DNA of 64,000 nt, taken from NCBI RefSeq assembly GCF_021088345.1, contig NZ_CP088156.1, positions 1,612,001-1,676,000 on the forward strand. The letters are read 5' to 3'. This document shows positions 1-8,728 of this stretch, in pieces. The stretch comes from Bradyrhizobium ontarionense. GTDB lineage: Bacteria > Pseudomonadota > Alphaproteobacteria > Rhizobiales > Xanthobacteraceae. How positions within the stretch are numbered: the first letter of the stretch is position 1; every line of letters begins with the position of its first letter. Under the pieces are notes generated by a model. It had not been told where the DNA came from and searched no databases. It saw only the letters and a program-made list of their open reading frames with translations. A program made the position numbers and the translations under genes.

Positions 1-82
1 AGGTGATCGGTCCCTGTGATACGGCAGTCTGGGCCAGCGCGGGAGACACCGACAGAACAGCGGCGAGCACGACATGACGCAT
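1..82 (-). CDS. Secreted protein, N-terminal fragment cut by the window edge
   Basis: Only the first 27 codons of a minus-strand gene lie in the window. The translation starts [18 protein letters not shown], a typical Sec signal peptide with hydrophobic core and an ALA cleavage site. A purine-rich stretch (GAGAAGG) sits about 6 bases before the ATG, which supports the start. The mature protein is outside the window, so its function cannot be named; it should be periplasmic or secreted. Confidence 0.6.
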   Translation of the reverse strand, partial: MRHVVLAAVLSVSPALAQTAVSQGPIT

Positions 83-100
83 AGGAACCTTCTCGACTTC

Positions 101-120
101 TGAACGCATTTGAACGCATT
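101..120. repeat. Two perfect tandem 10-bp units
   Basis: TGAACGCATT occurs twice with no spacer, about 20 bases upstream of the start of the cut-off secreted protein. It may be a regulator half-site pair or a slippage duplication; the sequence alone does not decide. Confidence 0.5.
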
Positions 121-305
121 GCGAAACGTAATACATCGCCCAGGCAATTCATACGCGCGGCCCGCTTCTCGGCGGCACCCTTGCGCGTCAGAGGCGCGGC
201 AACCTGTGCCGCCTTCACCGCGGGAAAAGAAACGAGCTGCAACGGAATAGAAGCCCGCGCCGGGCGTCTTTATCTCTGCGATCCACCTTCATAAGGGGAG
301 TTGAG

Positions 306-695
306 ATGACCAAGATTTCGATAGCCAATCTTTTCATTGCCATCATATCGCTTGCGGCGGTTGCGAGCGCGAACGCGGCGCCTCCGACCAAGACAAGCAG
401 CAGCGCAAAGGGCGAGGTCCTGACGGATGCCGGCGGCATGTCGCTCTATACCTTCGACAAGGACAGCGACGGCAAGTCGGCATGCAACGGACCCTGTGCC
501 ACCAACTGGCCGGTCTTGAAAGCCGGCGCAGGCGACGAACCGAGCGGCGGCTATACGATCATCACGCGCGACGACGGTTCCAAGCAATGGGCCTACAAGG
601 GCAAGCCGCTCTACACGTTCGCCAAGGACCAGAAGGCCGGCGACGTCACCGGCGACGGCTTCCTCAACGGCGCCTGGCATTTGGCGAAGCCGTGA
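306..695 (+). CDS. COG4315-type secreted-repeat protein
   Basis: A 129-residue protein with a signal peptide (cleavage near SANA-APP, residue 25). The mature part has two copies of the secreted-repeat motif: LYTFDKD followed by a C-x3-C pair and NWPVL, then LYTFAKDQ ending in GAWHL. This matches the COG4315 family of predicted secreted proteins or lipoproteins, whose biochemical role is unknown. There is no lipobox cysteine at the cleavage site, so a soluble periplasmic protein is likelier than a lipoprotein. A strong AAGGGGAG precedes the ATG. It appears monocistronic. Confidence 0.85.
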   Translation: MTKISIANLFIAIISLAAVASANAAPPTKTSSSAKGEVLTDAGGMSLYTFDKDSDGKSACNGPCATNWPVLKAGAGDEPSGGYTIITRDDGSKQWAYKGKPLYTFAKDQKAGDVTGDGFLNGAWHLAKP

Positions 696-1098
696 CAGCC
701 CATCGTCGGACCAGCTCATAGATCGCAAGGCACCTGGTCCGAGCACGAGCCTGCCATTGAAGCATCAGGTGCCAGCAATGGCGGCTCATGGCCGCGTCTA
801 ACCCGCCCTCCTCGAATGCGTTCGAAGCGCAGCGCCGAACGCATCTGAGCAGCGCGCCTTGTCTCATGCAGCCTTCAGTCGAAAAAACGCGATCGATGGC
901 TTTGGCGGCACCTGTCCACGTCGTATGGAGCTTGTGAGTCATCTCCACCGGGCTGACGCCTGCACGATCGGTGAATGACAACGTCGAAGGCGCCCCGCGC
1001 GGGGCGCCTTTCTCGTTTGTGGAGGAGACGCCCACTTTCGGAAACCCCACCGGCCCCGGCTCGTTCGGCGCCCGTCGACGAACGCCGCGTCGTCGAGG
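696..1098. other. Intergenic stretch without a recognisable gene
   Basis: About 400 bp between the COG4315-type gene and the 3' end of the lipase gene. Apart from the palindromic terminator at 987-1010 no coding frame here has a ribosome binding site, family signature or credible composition. An sRNA ending at that terminator is possible but no promoter was identified. Confidence 0.4.
987..1016 (+). terminator. Rho-independent terminator
   Basis: A perfect 24-bp palindrome at 987-1010 (arm AAGGCGCCCCGC) forms a very stable GC stem and is followed on the plus strand by TCTCGTTTG. The reverse strand lacks a T-run. It lies 290 bases after the stop of the COG4315-type gene, the nearest upstream plus-strand gene. 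Confidence 0.6.
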
Positions 1099-2259
1099 CT
1101 AGAGAAGCGCGGCAAGCTTCTGATAGAGATCACGCTGGGCCGCCGCAGCCCCCGGCTTCATGTTTGCGCCGAACGCCGGGTCGAGGTGATCGAATGACCT
1201 GCCGACCACATTTTCGATCCGCTCGAAATACCATCTGCCCTTCTCCACCGATACGCCGGACAGAAATCCTTCGCCGCCGATCGGCTCCTGATGATGGGTG
1301 AAGGGAAAACGCTGCGAGATCGTGCTCACCGCGCCGTCGTTGTCGCGCCACGCCTCGATCTGAAGCTGTAAGGTCGTAGTCCAGTTCGGCAGCGGAAGGG
1401 CTCCCACGACGAAGTCGGCCCTGTCTGCCTGATAGATCGCTGTCCCGTGCAGGAGAGGGTTGATCCCAACGAAGCGAAACGGCAGCGGAATGCCGAGCAC
1501 CGTGCGCCGCGCCGGCATGCTGGTGACGAGCGAGAGATAGTAGGTATTGGGATTGCTGGAAAACCTGGCATTCGCGGCAAGGCAGCCAGACAAGGTCAGA
1601 TCGCAAGCGAGATTGTCCTGACCGCTGACAAAGGCGCTCGTGTCCGCCCATTGATCCAGCCACAGGTCCAGTCCGGCCAGCGGCAGCGCCGGCACGCCCT
1701 TGGCAATCGTGACCGCCGCGTCGATCAGTCGTCGGGGATTCTGATCCAGAGTGCCGGTAACGGGGTTGCAGCCGAACATGTAGGTCAGCGTCGATCCGTT
1801 CAGCACCCCCGAGATGCAGATCACCGCTTCGATCCAATCGGCATTCGATCCTTCTCCGAAGAAGTCCTCTGCCAGCAGCCGTTGCAGCGCGAGGCAGGTA
1901 TGGGCGCCGGCGCTGTGGCCGATCAGAATGACTGGATTCTCCTTCGACCAGTCGGGCAGCACAGGCCGAGGCGGAACGTGTTTCCGCTGACTGCGCGCCA
2001 CCACGGAACGCTTGCCGGCAACGGTGCCTCCAGCGTCCTTCCCGTAGCGGAAGTCACCCCCCTTGATCTGGGCGAACACTTCGCAAGCGCGATCATGAAA
2101 CGAGCTGATCGGTCCACATTTGACTTCGTGCACGTCAAACCGCGATCCTGCGAACTGCGCGAGCGCATCTCCCCAATAGGAAAACGGCAGTTCGTTCTCG
2201 CCCCAACCAAAGATGCCGTGAACAAAGATGACATTGCGGGACTTGAGGTTCAGACTCAT
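1099..2259 (-). CDS. Alpha/beta-hydrolase lipase or esterase
   Basis: A 386-residue protein with an alpha/beta-hydrolase fold. The oxyanion-hole motif HGIFGWG is at residues 14-20 and the nucleophile elbow GHSAG carries the likely catalytic Ser116. The layout (motif at the very N-terminus, long insertions, around 390 residues) resembles large bacterial triacylglycerol lipases; the substrate is not established. The start at 2259 is preferred because GGGAGGG lies 6-7 bases upstream; an in-frame extension to 2316 has no such site. No signal peptide is seen, so it is probably cytoplasmic. It lies 57 bp after a secreted hypothetical gene on the same strand. Confidence 0.75.
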   Translation of the reverse strand: MSLNLKSRNVIFVHGIFGWGENELPFSYWGDALAQFAGSRFDVHEVKCGPISSFHDRACEVFAQIKGGDFRYGKDAGGTVAGKRSVVARSQRKHVPPRPVLPDWSKENPVILIGHSAGAHTCLALQRLLAEDFFGEGSNADWIEAVICISGVLNGSTLTYMFGCNPVTGTLDQNPRRLIDAAVTIAKGVPALPLAGLDLWLDQWADTSAFVSGQDNLACDLTLSGCLAANARFSSNPNTYYLSLVTSMPARRTVLGIPLPFRFVGINPLLHGTAIYQADRADFVVGALPLPNWTTTLQLQIEAWRDNDGAVSTISQRFPFTHHQEPIGGEGFLSGVSVEKGRWYFERIENVVGRSFDHLDPAFGANMKPGAAAAQRDLYQKLAALL

Positions 2260-2316
2260 TGCCAACCCTCCCGATGGTCGATGATGCCTCCCGCCGCCAT
2301 GGACGAGCGGCTGCAA

Positions 2317-2928
2317 TCACTTGGCGGCAAAATTCACGCTGATCTCGGTGACGACAGGCGCGAATTTCAGCAGCGCCGCATTGTCGGAGGCGACCTTTAC
2401 GCCATCGCCTGAGAGCGCCTTCGGCGCAGTGCCGTCCTTGCCGAAGCGTAGAGTGACCGAGCAGCCGCCCGGCAGCATGCGTCCCAGCGTGCCGTTCTTG
2501 AAATCGGTGACGAAGCCGCCATAGTCCCAGCCGAACCCTGAGACGACGAACGGCTTGCCATTGGCCTTCTGGACCGCAGCGAGGCTTGCGCCGATCGTGA
2601 CGCCGGCAACGCTCCAGCGGCTGGCCTTGGCCGTGTCACGCAGCGTCAGGCCTGAGACGGAATTCAGCTTGTCGTCGATGAACGCCACCTCGATGCGGCG
2701 GTCCACGGCCCGCGGAAACAGCACGAGGCCCTTGTTGGTTTCGCCTTCGGCGCCCGGCAGGTCCTGAAGCACGGCTTCGTCGCCAAAGCGCTGCTTCAGG
2801 CTCTTCGCAGTGTCTGTGGCCGCGACCGGAGACGTGCAGGAGATCGGTCCGTCGATCGGCGGCGCGACGGTCTGGGCCAATGCCGGAGCGGCGAGGATCA
2901 GAGCGGCTGCGATCAGGCAATTGCGCAT
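2317..2928 (-). CDS. Secreted hypothetical protein
   Basis: A 203-residue protein starting with a clear signal peptide (cleavage after APALAQ, about residue 19). The mature protein is rich in beta-prone sequence with a Cys near residue 31 and another near residue 156 that could form a disulphide. I do not recognise the family. AAGGGG upstream of the ATG supports the start. It is followed 57 bp later by the lipase gene on the same strand, so the two may be co-transcribed. Confidence 0.7.
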   Translation of the reverse strand: MRNCLIAAALILAAPALAQTVAPPIDGPISCTSPVAATDTAKSLKQRFGDEAVLQDLPGAEGETNKGLVLFPRAVDRRIEVAFIDDKLNSVSGLTLRDTAKASRWSVAGVTIGASLAAVQKANGKPFVVSGFGWDYGGFVTDFKNGTLGRMLPGGCSVTLRFGKDGTAPKALSGDGVKVASDNAALLKFAPVVTEISVNFAAK

Positions 2929-3008
2929 CGGGACCCCTTGACGGGCACATCGTGAGACGTCTCTCAGCAGCTTGGTCTGCCGCGACGGGGCGCAGGTTCA
3001 GCTCGACG

Positions 3009-3779
3009 TCAGGACGACAGATGTCGTTTCCTCACCGCCTCCCCGAACGCCTCGAACAGCTTGCGATTGATCGGGTTCTTCTGCGGGTCATATTCGGCGT
3101 GCCATTGCACGCCGAGCGCAAAGGTCGGCGCATCGGCGATCCGGATCGCCTCGATGGTGCCGTCCTCGGCGATGCCTTCGATCACGACGCGCGCGCCGGG
3201 ATCGAGGATGCCCTGCCCGTGCAGCGAATTGACCTTGATCGTATCGCAGCCGAGGATTCCAGCGAAGGCGCCGCCGGGCGTCAGCTTCACCTCATGGCGG
3301 TCGGCGAACACGACGGTGGGATCAGGATGGATCTCGCCGTTCGCGAGGCGCGGCATGCGATGGTTGATGCGGCCCGGCAGCTCGCGGATCTCCGGATGCA
3401 GCGAGCCGCCGAAGGCGACGTTCATCTCCTGCAGGCCGCGGCAGATGCCGAACAGCGGAATGCCTCTGGAGACGCAGGCTTCCGACAGCTGGAGGGCGAC
3501 CTCGTCGCGATGGATGTCGTAGGGCTCGTGCTTGAGGCTGGGCTCGGTCCTGAAACGGGTCGGGTGCACGTTGGCGCGGGCGCCGGTCAGCACGATACCA
3601 TCGACGATTTCGAGCAGCGCGCTGATATCGGTGATCTCGGGAACGCCGGCAAACATCAGCGGCAGCGCGCCCGCGACCTCGGCCACGGCGCTCAGGTTTC
3701 GCTCGCCCACCATCTGCACGGTGAACCTGTTCTCGACGCGATGGGTGTTGCCGATCACGCCGACCACGGGACGTTTCAT
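3009..3779 (-). CDS. Gamma-glutamyl-gamma-aminobutyrate hydrolase family (peptidase C26)
   Basis: A 256-residue class I glutamine-amidotransferase-like hydrolase. Seen: the nucleophile motif FGICRGLQ with Cys113, LHGQG at 186-190, and WHAEYDPQ giving His227 and Glu229, a complete Cys-His-Glu triad. PuuD-type members cleave gamma-glutamyl-GABA in putrescine breakdown; other members act on other gamma-glutamyl amides, so the substrate is inferred only at family level. The start MKRPVVG is preceded by GAGAGGG. An in-frame extension to 3902 would run through the tandem repeats at 3799-3843 and is not credible. Confidence 0.85.
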   Translation of the reverse strand: MKRPVVGVIGNTHRVENRFTVQMVGERNLSAVAEVAGALPLMFAGVPEITDISALLEIVDGIVLTGARANVHPTRFRTEPSLKHEPYDIHRDEVALQLSEACVSRGIPLFGICRGLQEMNVAFGGSLHPEIRELPGRINHRMPRLANGEIHPDPTVVFADRHEVKLTPGGAFAGILGCDTIKVNSLHGQGILDPGARVVIEGIAEDGTIEAIRIADAPTFALGVQWHAEYDPQKNPINRKLFEAFGEAVRKRHLSS

Positions 3780-3798
3780 TGCCCTCTCGTCCACCCTT

Positions 3799-3843
3799 TT
3801 GCCGCAAGTTCTCTTGCCGCACGTACTCTTACCGCAAGATCTT
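3799..3843. repeat. Three imperfect 15-bp tandem units
   Basis: Three consecutive copies of TTGCCGCAAGTTCTC and close variants, directly upstream of the C26 hydrolase start and near the divergent AI-2E permease gene. The phase of 15 bp (not a clean helical period) suggests slippage, though repeated regulator sites are possible. Confidence 0.7.
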
Positions 3844-4027
3844 CGATCGAAGGCACAAATCATGCCTGCGTCGCGGGCAGCGATCAACCGTGGAACATGC
3901 ACGACCCCAATGTCGTTTCCGGACCACTGAGGGCCTTATGGTGCGACGCCGTAGCCGTTCGCGTCGCGCTTGATCCGCCAGCGGTTTTCGCCAATGTGTG
4001 CGGGCCGATCAGCACAAAGGACATCCC

Positions 4028-5173
4028 ATGACCGCCCCCGCAGACCCGCGCCTCCAGGCCCGCAGCGACCTGGCCTGGGCGATTGCCGTCGGCGGCATCG
4101 GGGTGATCCTGTTCGTGGCGGCGCTGGCCTTCGCCTGGTATTACGCTGCGGCGATTTTCCTGCTGTTTTCCGGCATGCTGCTCGGGGTCGCGCTCAACGC
4201 GATGACCAACCGGCTTGGACGCGTCATCGACTGGCCACATCCGGTCCGGCTGATCATCGTCTGCCTGACCCTCGCGCTCCTGCTCGCCGGCGTCATCTTC
4301 CTGTTCGGCGCCACCATCACCGACCAGGCCAAGGTGCTGAGCGACACGATCAAGTCGCAGCTCGGCAACGTGAAATCCCTCCTCGACCGCAACGGCATCG
4401 ACACCAGCTTCTTCGACTTCAACACGGCGAGCGCCACCGCCGCGCCGGATGGCGGATCGACCACCCCGACGCAGGCGCCGTCCCATAGCCTGCCGAGCGG
4501 GCTGCCGTCGCCGAGCGCGCTCGCCTCCTCCGGCGGCGCCATCGTGAGCCAGACCTTCAAGCTGCTGCTCGGCACCGTGAGCGCCGTCGGCAACTTCTTC
4601 ATCGTACTGTTCTTGGGGTTGGCCTTTGCGGCGCAGCCCGCGGTCTACCGCAACGGGCTGCTGTTCCTGGCGCCGGCGAAGTTTCGCGACCAGGCCACCG
4701 TGATCGTCGACCGCATCAGCGATACGCTCGAGCGCTGGCTGATCGCCCAGATCACCACGATGGCCGCCGTATTCCTGGTGACCTGGATCGGACTCTCGAT
4801 CATCGGCATCCAGAGCTCGTTCATCCTCGGCATCCAGGCCGGCCTGCTCGCCTTCATCCCCACGGTGGGCGCCATCATTGCCGGCGTCATCGTGGTGCTG
4901 GCGAGCCTCGCCTCGGGCTGGGTCGCGGCCGCCAGCGCCTCAGTGCTGTTCCTCGGGGTGCACGCGATGGAGAGCTACGTGCTGACGCCACTGATTCAGC
5001 GCCAGGCGCTCGACATTCCGCCGGCCACGCTGTTTGCGTTCCAGATCCTGCTCGGCATCGTGTTCGGCATCTGGGGCCTGACCCTGGCGCTGCCGCTGAT
5101 GGCGATCGCCAAGGTCATGATCGACTACTTCAAGGCGGACCGCAGCACCGAGGACGCGGCAGCGGTGATCTGA
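4028..5173 (+). CDS. AI-2E family transporter (PF01594-type permease)
   Basis: A 381-residue integral membrane protein: two hydrophobic segments near residues 20-60, one near 70-95, a soluble stretch, and a cluster of at least four segments from about 170 to the C-terminus. The motif-rich C-terminal half (VGAIIAGVIVVL, ESYVLTPLIQ, LPLMAIAKV) is characteristic of the AI-2E/PerM family. Members export AI-2 or other small solutes, or act as Na+/H+ antiporters; the substrate here is unknown. The start at 4028 follows AAAGGAC; an earlier in-frame ATG at 3998 lacks a site. Transcribed divergently from the C26 hydrolase. Confidence 0.85.
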   Translation: MTAPADPRLQARSDLAWAIAVGGIGVILFVAALAFAWYYAAAIFLLFSGMLLGVALNAMTNRLGRVIDWPHPVRLIIVCLTLALLLAGVIFLFGATITDQAKVLSDTIKSQLGNVKSLLDRNGIDTSFFDFNTASATAAPDGGSTTPTQAPSHSLPSGLPSPSALASSGGAIVSQTFKLLLGTVSAVGNFFIVLFLGLAFAAQPAVYRNGLLFLAPAKFRDQATVIVDRISDTLERWLIAQITTMAAVFLVTWIGLSIIGIQSSFILGIQAGLLAFIPTVGAIIAGVIVVLASLASGWVAAASASVLFLGVHAMESYVLTPLIQRQALDIPPATLFAFQILLGIVFGIWGLTLALPLMAIAKVMIDYFKADRSTEDAAAVI

Positions 5174-5192
5174 GCGTCCGGCTGGAGGCCAT

Positions 5193-6362
5193 TCAACCGA
5201 CCGGCATTGCCGTCTCGACGAGCTTGGCCCAATAGCTGATCCCGTGCGGGATCACGTCGTCGTTGAAATCATATTCGGGGTGATGCACGCCCGCCCCATC
5301 ACCGATGCCCATGAACACGAAGGCGCCCGGCCGCGCCTGCAGCATATAGGCGAAGTCTTCGCCGCCGAGCCTGGGCGGCATGTCGGTGGTCACCTGGTCT
5401 GGCCCCACCACGCCGCGCGCCACGTCGGCGGCGAACGCCGTCTGCTCCGCGTGGTTGACGACCACCGGGTAACCCCATTCGTAGTCGATCTCGGCCTCGA
5501 CGCCCATGCCGCCGGCGAGCCCGGTCACGACGGCCTTGAATCGCTCGTCCATCAGGCGACGGATCTCCTCGTCGAGCGTCCGCACCGTGCCGCCGATGAC
5601 GGCCGTCTGCGGAATGATGTTGTCCGCCGACGTGCCCGCGTGGAAGCGCGTGATCGACAACACCGCGCTCTCGACGGGATCGACATTGCGCGCCACGATC
5701 GACTGCAGCGCCGTCACGATCTGCGCGCCGGCAACGATCGGATCGACACACTTGTTCGGCCGCGCGGCGTGGCCGCCAAGGCCTTTCAAACGCACCTCGA
5801 AGGTGTCGCTGGCCGCCATCACAGCGCCGGCGCGTGTCGCGACCGTTCCGAGCGGCAGGCCCGGCGCATTGTGCAGGCCGTACACCTCCTCGATGCCGAA
5901 GCGATCCATCATGCCGTCCTCGACCATGGCGCGTCCACCCGCCCCGCCCTCTTCGGCCGGCTGGAAGATGACGACCGCCGTGCCGGCGAAGTTGCGCGTC
6001 TCGGCGAGATAGCGCGCCGCGCCGAGCAGCATCGCCGTGTGGCCGTCATGACCGCAGGCGTGCATCTTGCCAGGAATGATCGATTTGTGCGGAACGTCGC
6101 GTGTCTCCTGCAGGGGCAAGGCATCCATGTCGGCACGCAGGCCGATGACGCGCTTCGACGGCTCGCGACCGTGGATGACGCCGACAACGCCGGTACGGCC
6201 TATGCCGGTCACGACCTCGTCGACACCGAACGACGTCAGCAGCTCAGCCACGCGCGCCGCCGTCCGATGCACCTCGTAGAGCAGCTCGGGATGCTGGTGG
6301 AAATCACGGCGCCAGACCTTGGCGTCCTCGGCGAGCTCAGCGGCACGGTTGATGATCGGCAT
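5193..6362 (-). CDS. M20 family amidohydrolase (hippurate-hydrolase-like)
   Basis: A 389-residue cytoplasmic metallohydrolase of the M20D group. Seen: DMDALPLQE near residue 79, the metal motif HACGHDGH at 101-108 including the bridging Cys103, QPAEEGGAGG near 135, the dimerisation-domain GGHAARP, and GGEDFAYML near the C-terminus. This group hydrolyses N-acyl amino acids (hippurate, N-acetyl or indole-acetyl conjugates). Two upstream in-frame ATGs (6377, 6407) exist without clear ribosome binding sites; MPIINRAAE was chosen because the family normally starts there. Tail to tail with the AI-2E permease, 19 bp apart. Confidence 0.88.
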   Translation of the reverse strand: MPIINRAAELAEDAKVWRRDFHQHPELLYEVHRTAARVAELLTSFGVDEVVTGIGRTGVVGVIHGREPSKRVIGLRADMDALPLQETRDVPHKSIIPGKMHACGHDGHTAMLLGAARYLAETRNFAGTAVVIFQPAEEGGAGGRAMVEDGMMDRFGIEEVYGLHNAPGLPLGTVATRAGAVMAASDTFEVRLKGLGGHAARPNKCVDPIVAGAQIVTALQSIVARNVDPVESAVLSITRFHAGTSADNIIPQTAVIGGTVRTLDEEIRRLMDERFKAVVTGLAGGMGVEAEIDYEWGYPVVVNHAEQTAFAADVARGVVGPDQVTTDMPPRLGGEDFAYMLQARPGAFVFMGIGDGAGVHHPEYDFNDDVIPHGISYWAKLVETAMPVG

Positions 6363-6519
6363 GACGGGATCCCACATAATGAGGAGCACGCCATGGGCGA
6401 CGCGCATTTCATCTCATTGCATGTCGAGCAGTAGCAAAAGACAAGACACATTCGCACATGCGATGCTGCGCGCGCTGCATTCCAGCTGCGGGACAGGCGC
6501 CTGTGCGAAACGCGTCAGC

Positions 6520-7077
6520 TCAGCCCCGCACCGATCGGAGCGCGCGCAACTCGCGCGCGAGATTGGCCCGCGCCGTCTGGTCGAGCGCGGCCGCAAAGTC
6601 GGCATCCGGATAGATCACCCGCCGGTTTGCGAACCGCTCCAGCACGGCCGCGCGCCCAGCGCGATAGGCGTCATCCGGCACGTGGGCATATTCGCGCCGG
6701 ATCGCGTTCGCATACGCATCGTAGGTGACATCGTCGGCGCCGAGAATGGCGAGATCGATCGAGACGAGCAGCGCGCCGAGCCGGTCGCCAGGCGCGACGT
6801 CATGCGTCCGGGTCAGCCGGATCAGGCGTCCGACCTCGCCACGCAGCTCGGGCGCGACATCGCGCTCGGCGAGGACAGCGCTCTGCTCCTCGTTGTCGGA
6901 CTGTGTGGGATCATAGACGACATCGTGCCACCAGATTGCCAGCGTCAGGATCTCGCGGTCGCGGGCGCCGAGGCCCGCGACGCGATCGAGCCAAGCCAGG
7001 CAGTCCTCGATGTGGCGCAGATCGTGGTAGTGCCGCCCCGTCGCAGAGTAGGCCGCGACCAGATCGTCATGGGTCAT
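6520..7077 (-). CDS. HD-domain metal-dependent hydrolase (COG4339-type)
   Basis: A 185-residue soluble protein with YHDLRHIEDCL near the start, WWHDVVYDP near residue 50 (the HD metal ligands) and a later THD. This arrangement matches the predicted metal-dependent phosphohydrolases of COG4339. The substrate is unknown; HD proteins often act on nucleotides. It is followed by a 157-bp spacer before the divergent-side M20 gene and preceded, 39 bp away on the same strand, by the ABM protein, so the two probably share a transcript. Confidence 0.8.
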   Translation of the reverse strand: MTHDDLVAAYSATGRHYHDLRHIEDCLAWLDRVAGLGARDREILTLAIWWHDVVYDPTQSDNEEQSAVLAERDVAPELRGEVGRLIRLTRTHDVAPGDRLGALLVSIDLAILGADDVTYDAYANAIRREYAHVPDDAYRAGRAAVLERFANRRVIYPDADFAAALDQTARANLARELRALRSVRG

Positions 7078-7116
7078 GAACGCGCTCCGTTCGACAGCGG
7101 CGTTCTCCGCGGTGCC

Positions 7117-7419
7117 TCAGCCCGCTGAGGTCAGCACCGTCTCGGTATGCTCGACGTCCGGGGCGCTTGCGAAATACTGCCCGACGAGACCGCGCCACTC
7201 GGTGAAATTCTCCGAGCCGCGGAAATCCACCGTGTGGTTCTCCAGCGTCTCCCACTTCACCATCAGCCGGTAGCGCTGCGGCTTCTCGATCGACTTGTGC
7301 AGCTCGAAGCCGTGAAACCCCTTCGAGCGGCCGAACGCGGCACGCGCCTTGGCGACCGCGGCCTCGAAATCCTTCTCCGTGCCCGGCTTGACGTCGATCT
7401 GGGCGATTTCCGTGATCAT
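7117..7419 (-). CDS. Antibiotic biosynthesis monooxygenase (ABM) domain protein
   Basis: A 100-residue ferredoxin-like single-domain protein. The N-terminus (ITEIAQIDVKPGTEKDFE) and the GFHGFELHKS and MVKWET segments follow the ABM/quinol-monooxygenase pattern. These small dimeric proteins are cofactor-free oxygenases or heme-handling enzymes, and many have no known substrate. GGGGAGG precedes the ATG. It probably heads a two-gene unit with the HD hydrolase. Confidence 0.8.
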   Translation of the reverse strand: MITEIAQIDVKPGTEKDFEAAVAKARAAFGRSKGFHGFELHKSIEKPQRYRLMVKWETLENHTVDFRGSENFTEWRGLVGQYFASAPDVEHTETVLTSAG

Positions 7420-7507
7420 GGGCCGTCGGCCTCCCCTGTGGTCTGTTGGAGCCCGTGTCTAGCCCAGACGGACGTCGAGAGAAAGTCGCGCCTCGGATGC
7501 GAACGGA

Positions 7508-8728
7508 TCAGCCGGAGATCGCGGCCTCCGGCTGCGGAACAACGACTGCTGCGGCCGCGCGCTGGCGGCGAAACCGGTCCAGCGACAGCGGCAGCTCGGC
7601 CGATGCCTCGACGCGGTTGCGCCCCGAACGCTTGGCCTTGTAGAGCGCGGTGTCGGCGGCCGCGAGCATCACGTCGAGATCGGTGCCGGCCGGCCCGCCG
7701 GCGACACCGATGCTGACGGTGGTGTCGACGGGTTTGTCGTCGCATACCACGCCGGACGCGGCGAAGGCGCCGCGGACGCGCTCGGCCGCGACCATCGCCT
7801 CCTCGAGAGAACAGGGCAAAAGTGCTGCGAACTCCTCGCCGCCGATCCGCCCCGAGAGATCGGTCAGGCGCAGATGGTTGACCACGACACTTGCGAACAG
7901 CTTCAGGACCTCGTCACCCTCCGCATGGCCGAAGCGGTCGTTGATCGACTTGAAATGATCGATGTCGAAGATCATGGCGCTGACCGGCCGCTGCGCCCGC
8001 GCCTCGCGCTCGATCAGCTGCCCACAGGCCTCGGCAAAGCCGCGGCGATTGAGCAGCCCGGTCAGCGGATCGGTTGTCGCCGCGCGCTTGTGGGCGCTGA
8101 CGATGCGCTCGGATGCCAGCATGAAGATCACGAACACGGTGCCGACGGCGTAGAGCACGAGCTCGATCGAGAAGATCGTGACCCAGGCTTTGGCGAATGC
8201 CCCGTTGGAATCGCGCAACACGTTGCCGAGCAGGATCGGCAACATCAGGACGAAGCCGTGCATCGCCGGGACGATCAGCGCCAGCCAGCGCTTCTGCAGG
8301 GTCCGGCGCCGCTCCTGCCAGAGTTCGGCCGCCGTGAGCGTCGCATAGACCACGACGAGGCCGGCTCCGACCGTCAGCCGCAGCGCCTGGGCTGCCGGAT
8401 CGAACAGCATGCCGCTCACGATCCAGACGATCGGACCGAGCACGAGGCCCGGCACGCTGGGCGGCTTGCCGTGGAAGACGCGCGCGGCGCTCCACACCAT
8501 GGCGGTCGCGATCAGGCCGATGGCGCTGAGGAACAGCGAGACCAGCTCGCCATAGAGCTCGCCGACCAGGGTCCACAGCGCGATCGCGACCGCGCCGAGG
8601 ATGTAGGCCGCTCCCCACCAGCGCAGCGCCGGCGTATTTTCCTGCCTGCCGAAGTAGAGCAACATGGCGCCAAGCAGCGCCGCGACCATCGTGGCCACGA
8701 TGTCGAGCGTCATGCTGTCGAGCACCAT
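7508..8728 (-). CDS. Membrane-anchored diguanylate cyclase (GGDEF)
   Basis: A 406-residue protein with about six membrane segments in residues 5-205 and a C-terminal GGDEF domain from about 215 to 380. The active-site motif reads GGEEF (296-300) and is preceded by RLTD at 287-290, exactly five residues upstream, which fits the RxxD product-inhibition I-site. It should therefore be an active cyclase making c-di-GMP from two GTP and be feedback-inhibited. The N-terminal module is an uncharacterised membrane sensor. The ATG at 8728 follows AGAGGTG; MTLDIV five codons later is an alternative start. No EAL domain is present. Confidence 0.9.
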   Translation of the reverse strand: MVLDSMTLDIVATMVAALLGAMLLYFGRQENTPALRWWGAAYILGAVAIALWTLVGELYGELVSLFLSAIGLIATAMVWSAARVFHGKPPSVPGLVLGPIVWIVSGMLFDPAAQALRLTVGAGLVVVYATLTAAELWQERRRTLQKRWLALIVPAMHGFVLMLPILLGNVLRDSNGAFAKAWVTIFSIELVLYAVGTVFVIFMLASERIVSAHKRAATTDPLTGLLNRRGFAEACGQLIEREARAQRPVSAMIFDIDHFKSINDRFGHAEGDEVLKLFASVVVNHLRLTDLSGRIGGEEFAALLPCSLEEAMVAAERVRGAFAASGVVCDDKPVDTTVSIGVAGGPAGTDLDVMLAAADTALYKAKRSGRNRVEASAELPLSLDRFRRQRAAAAVVVPQPEAAISG

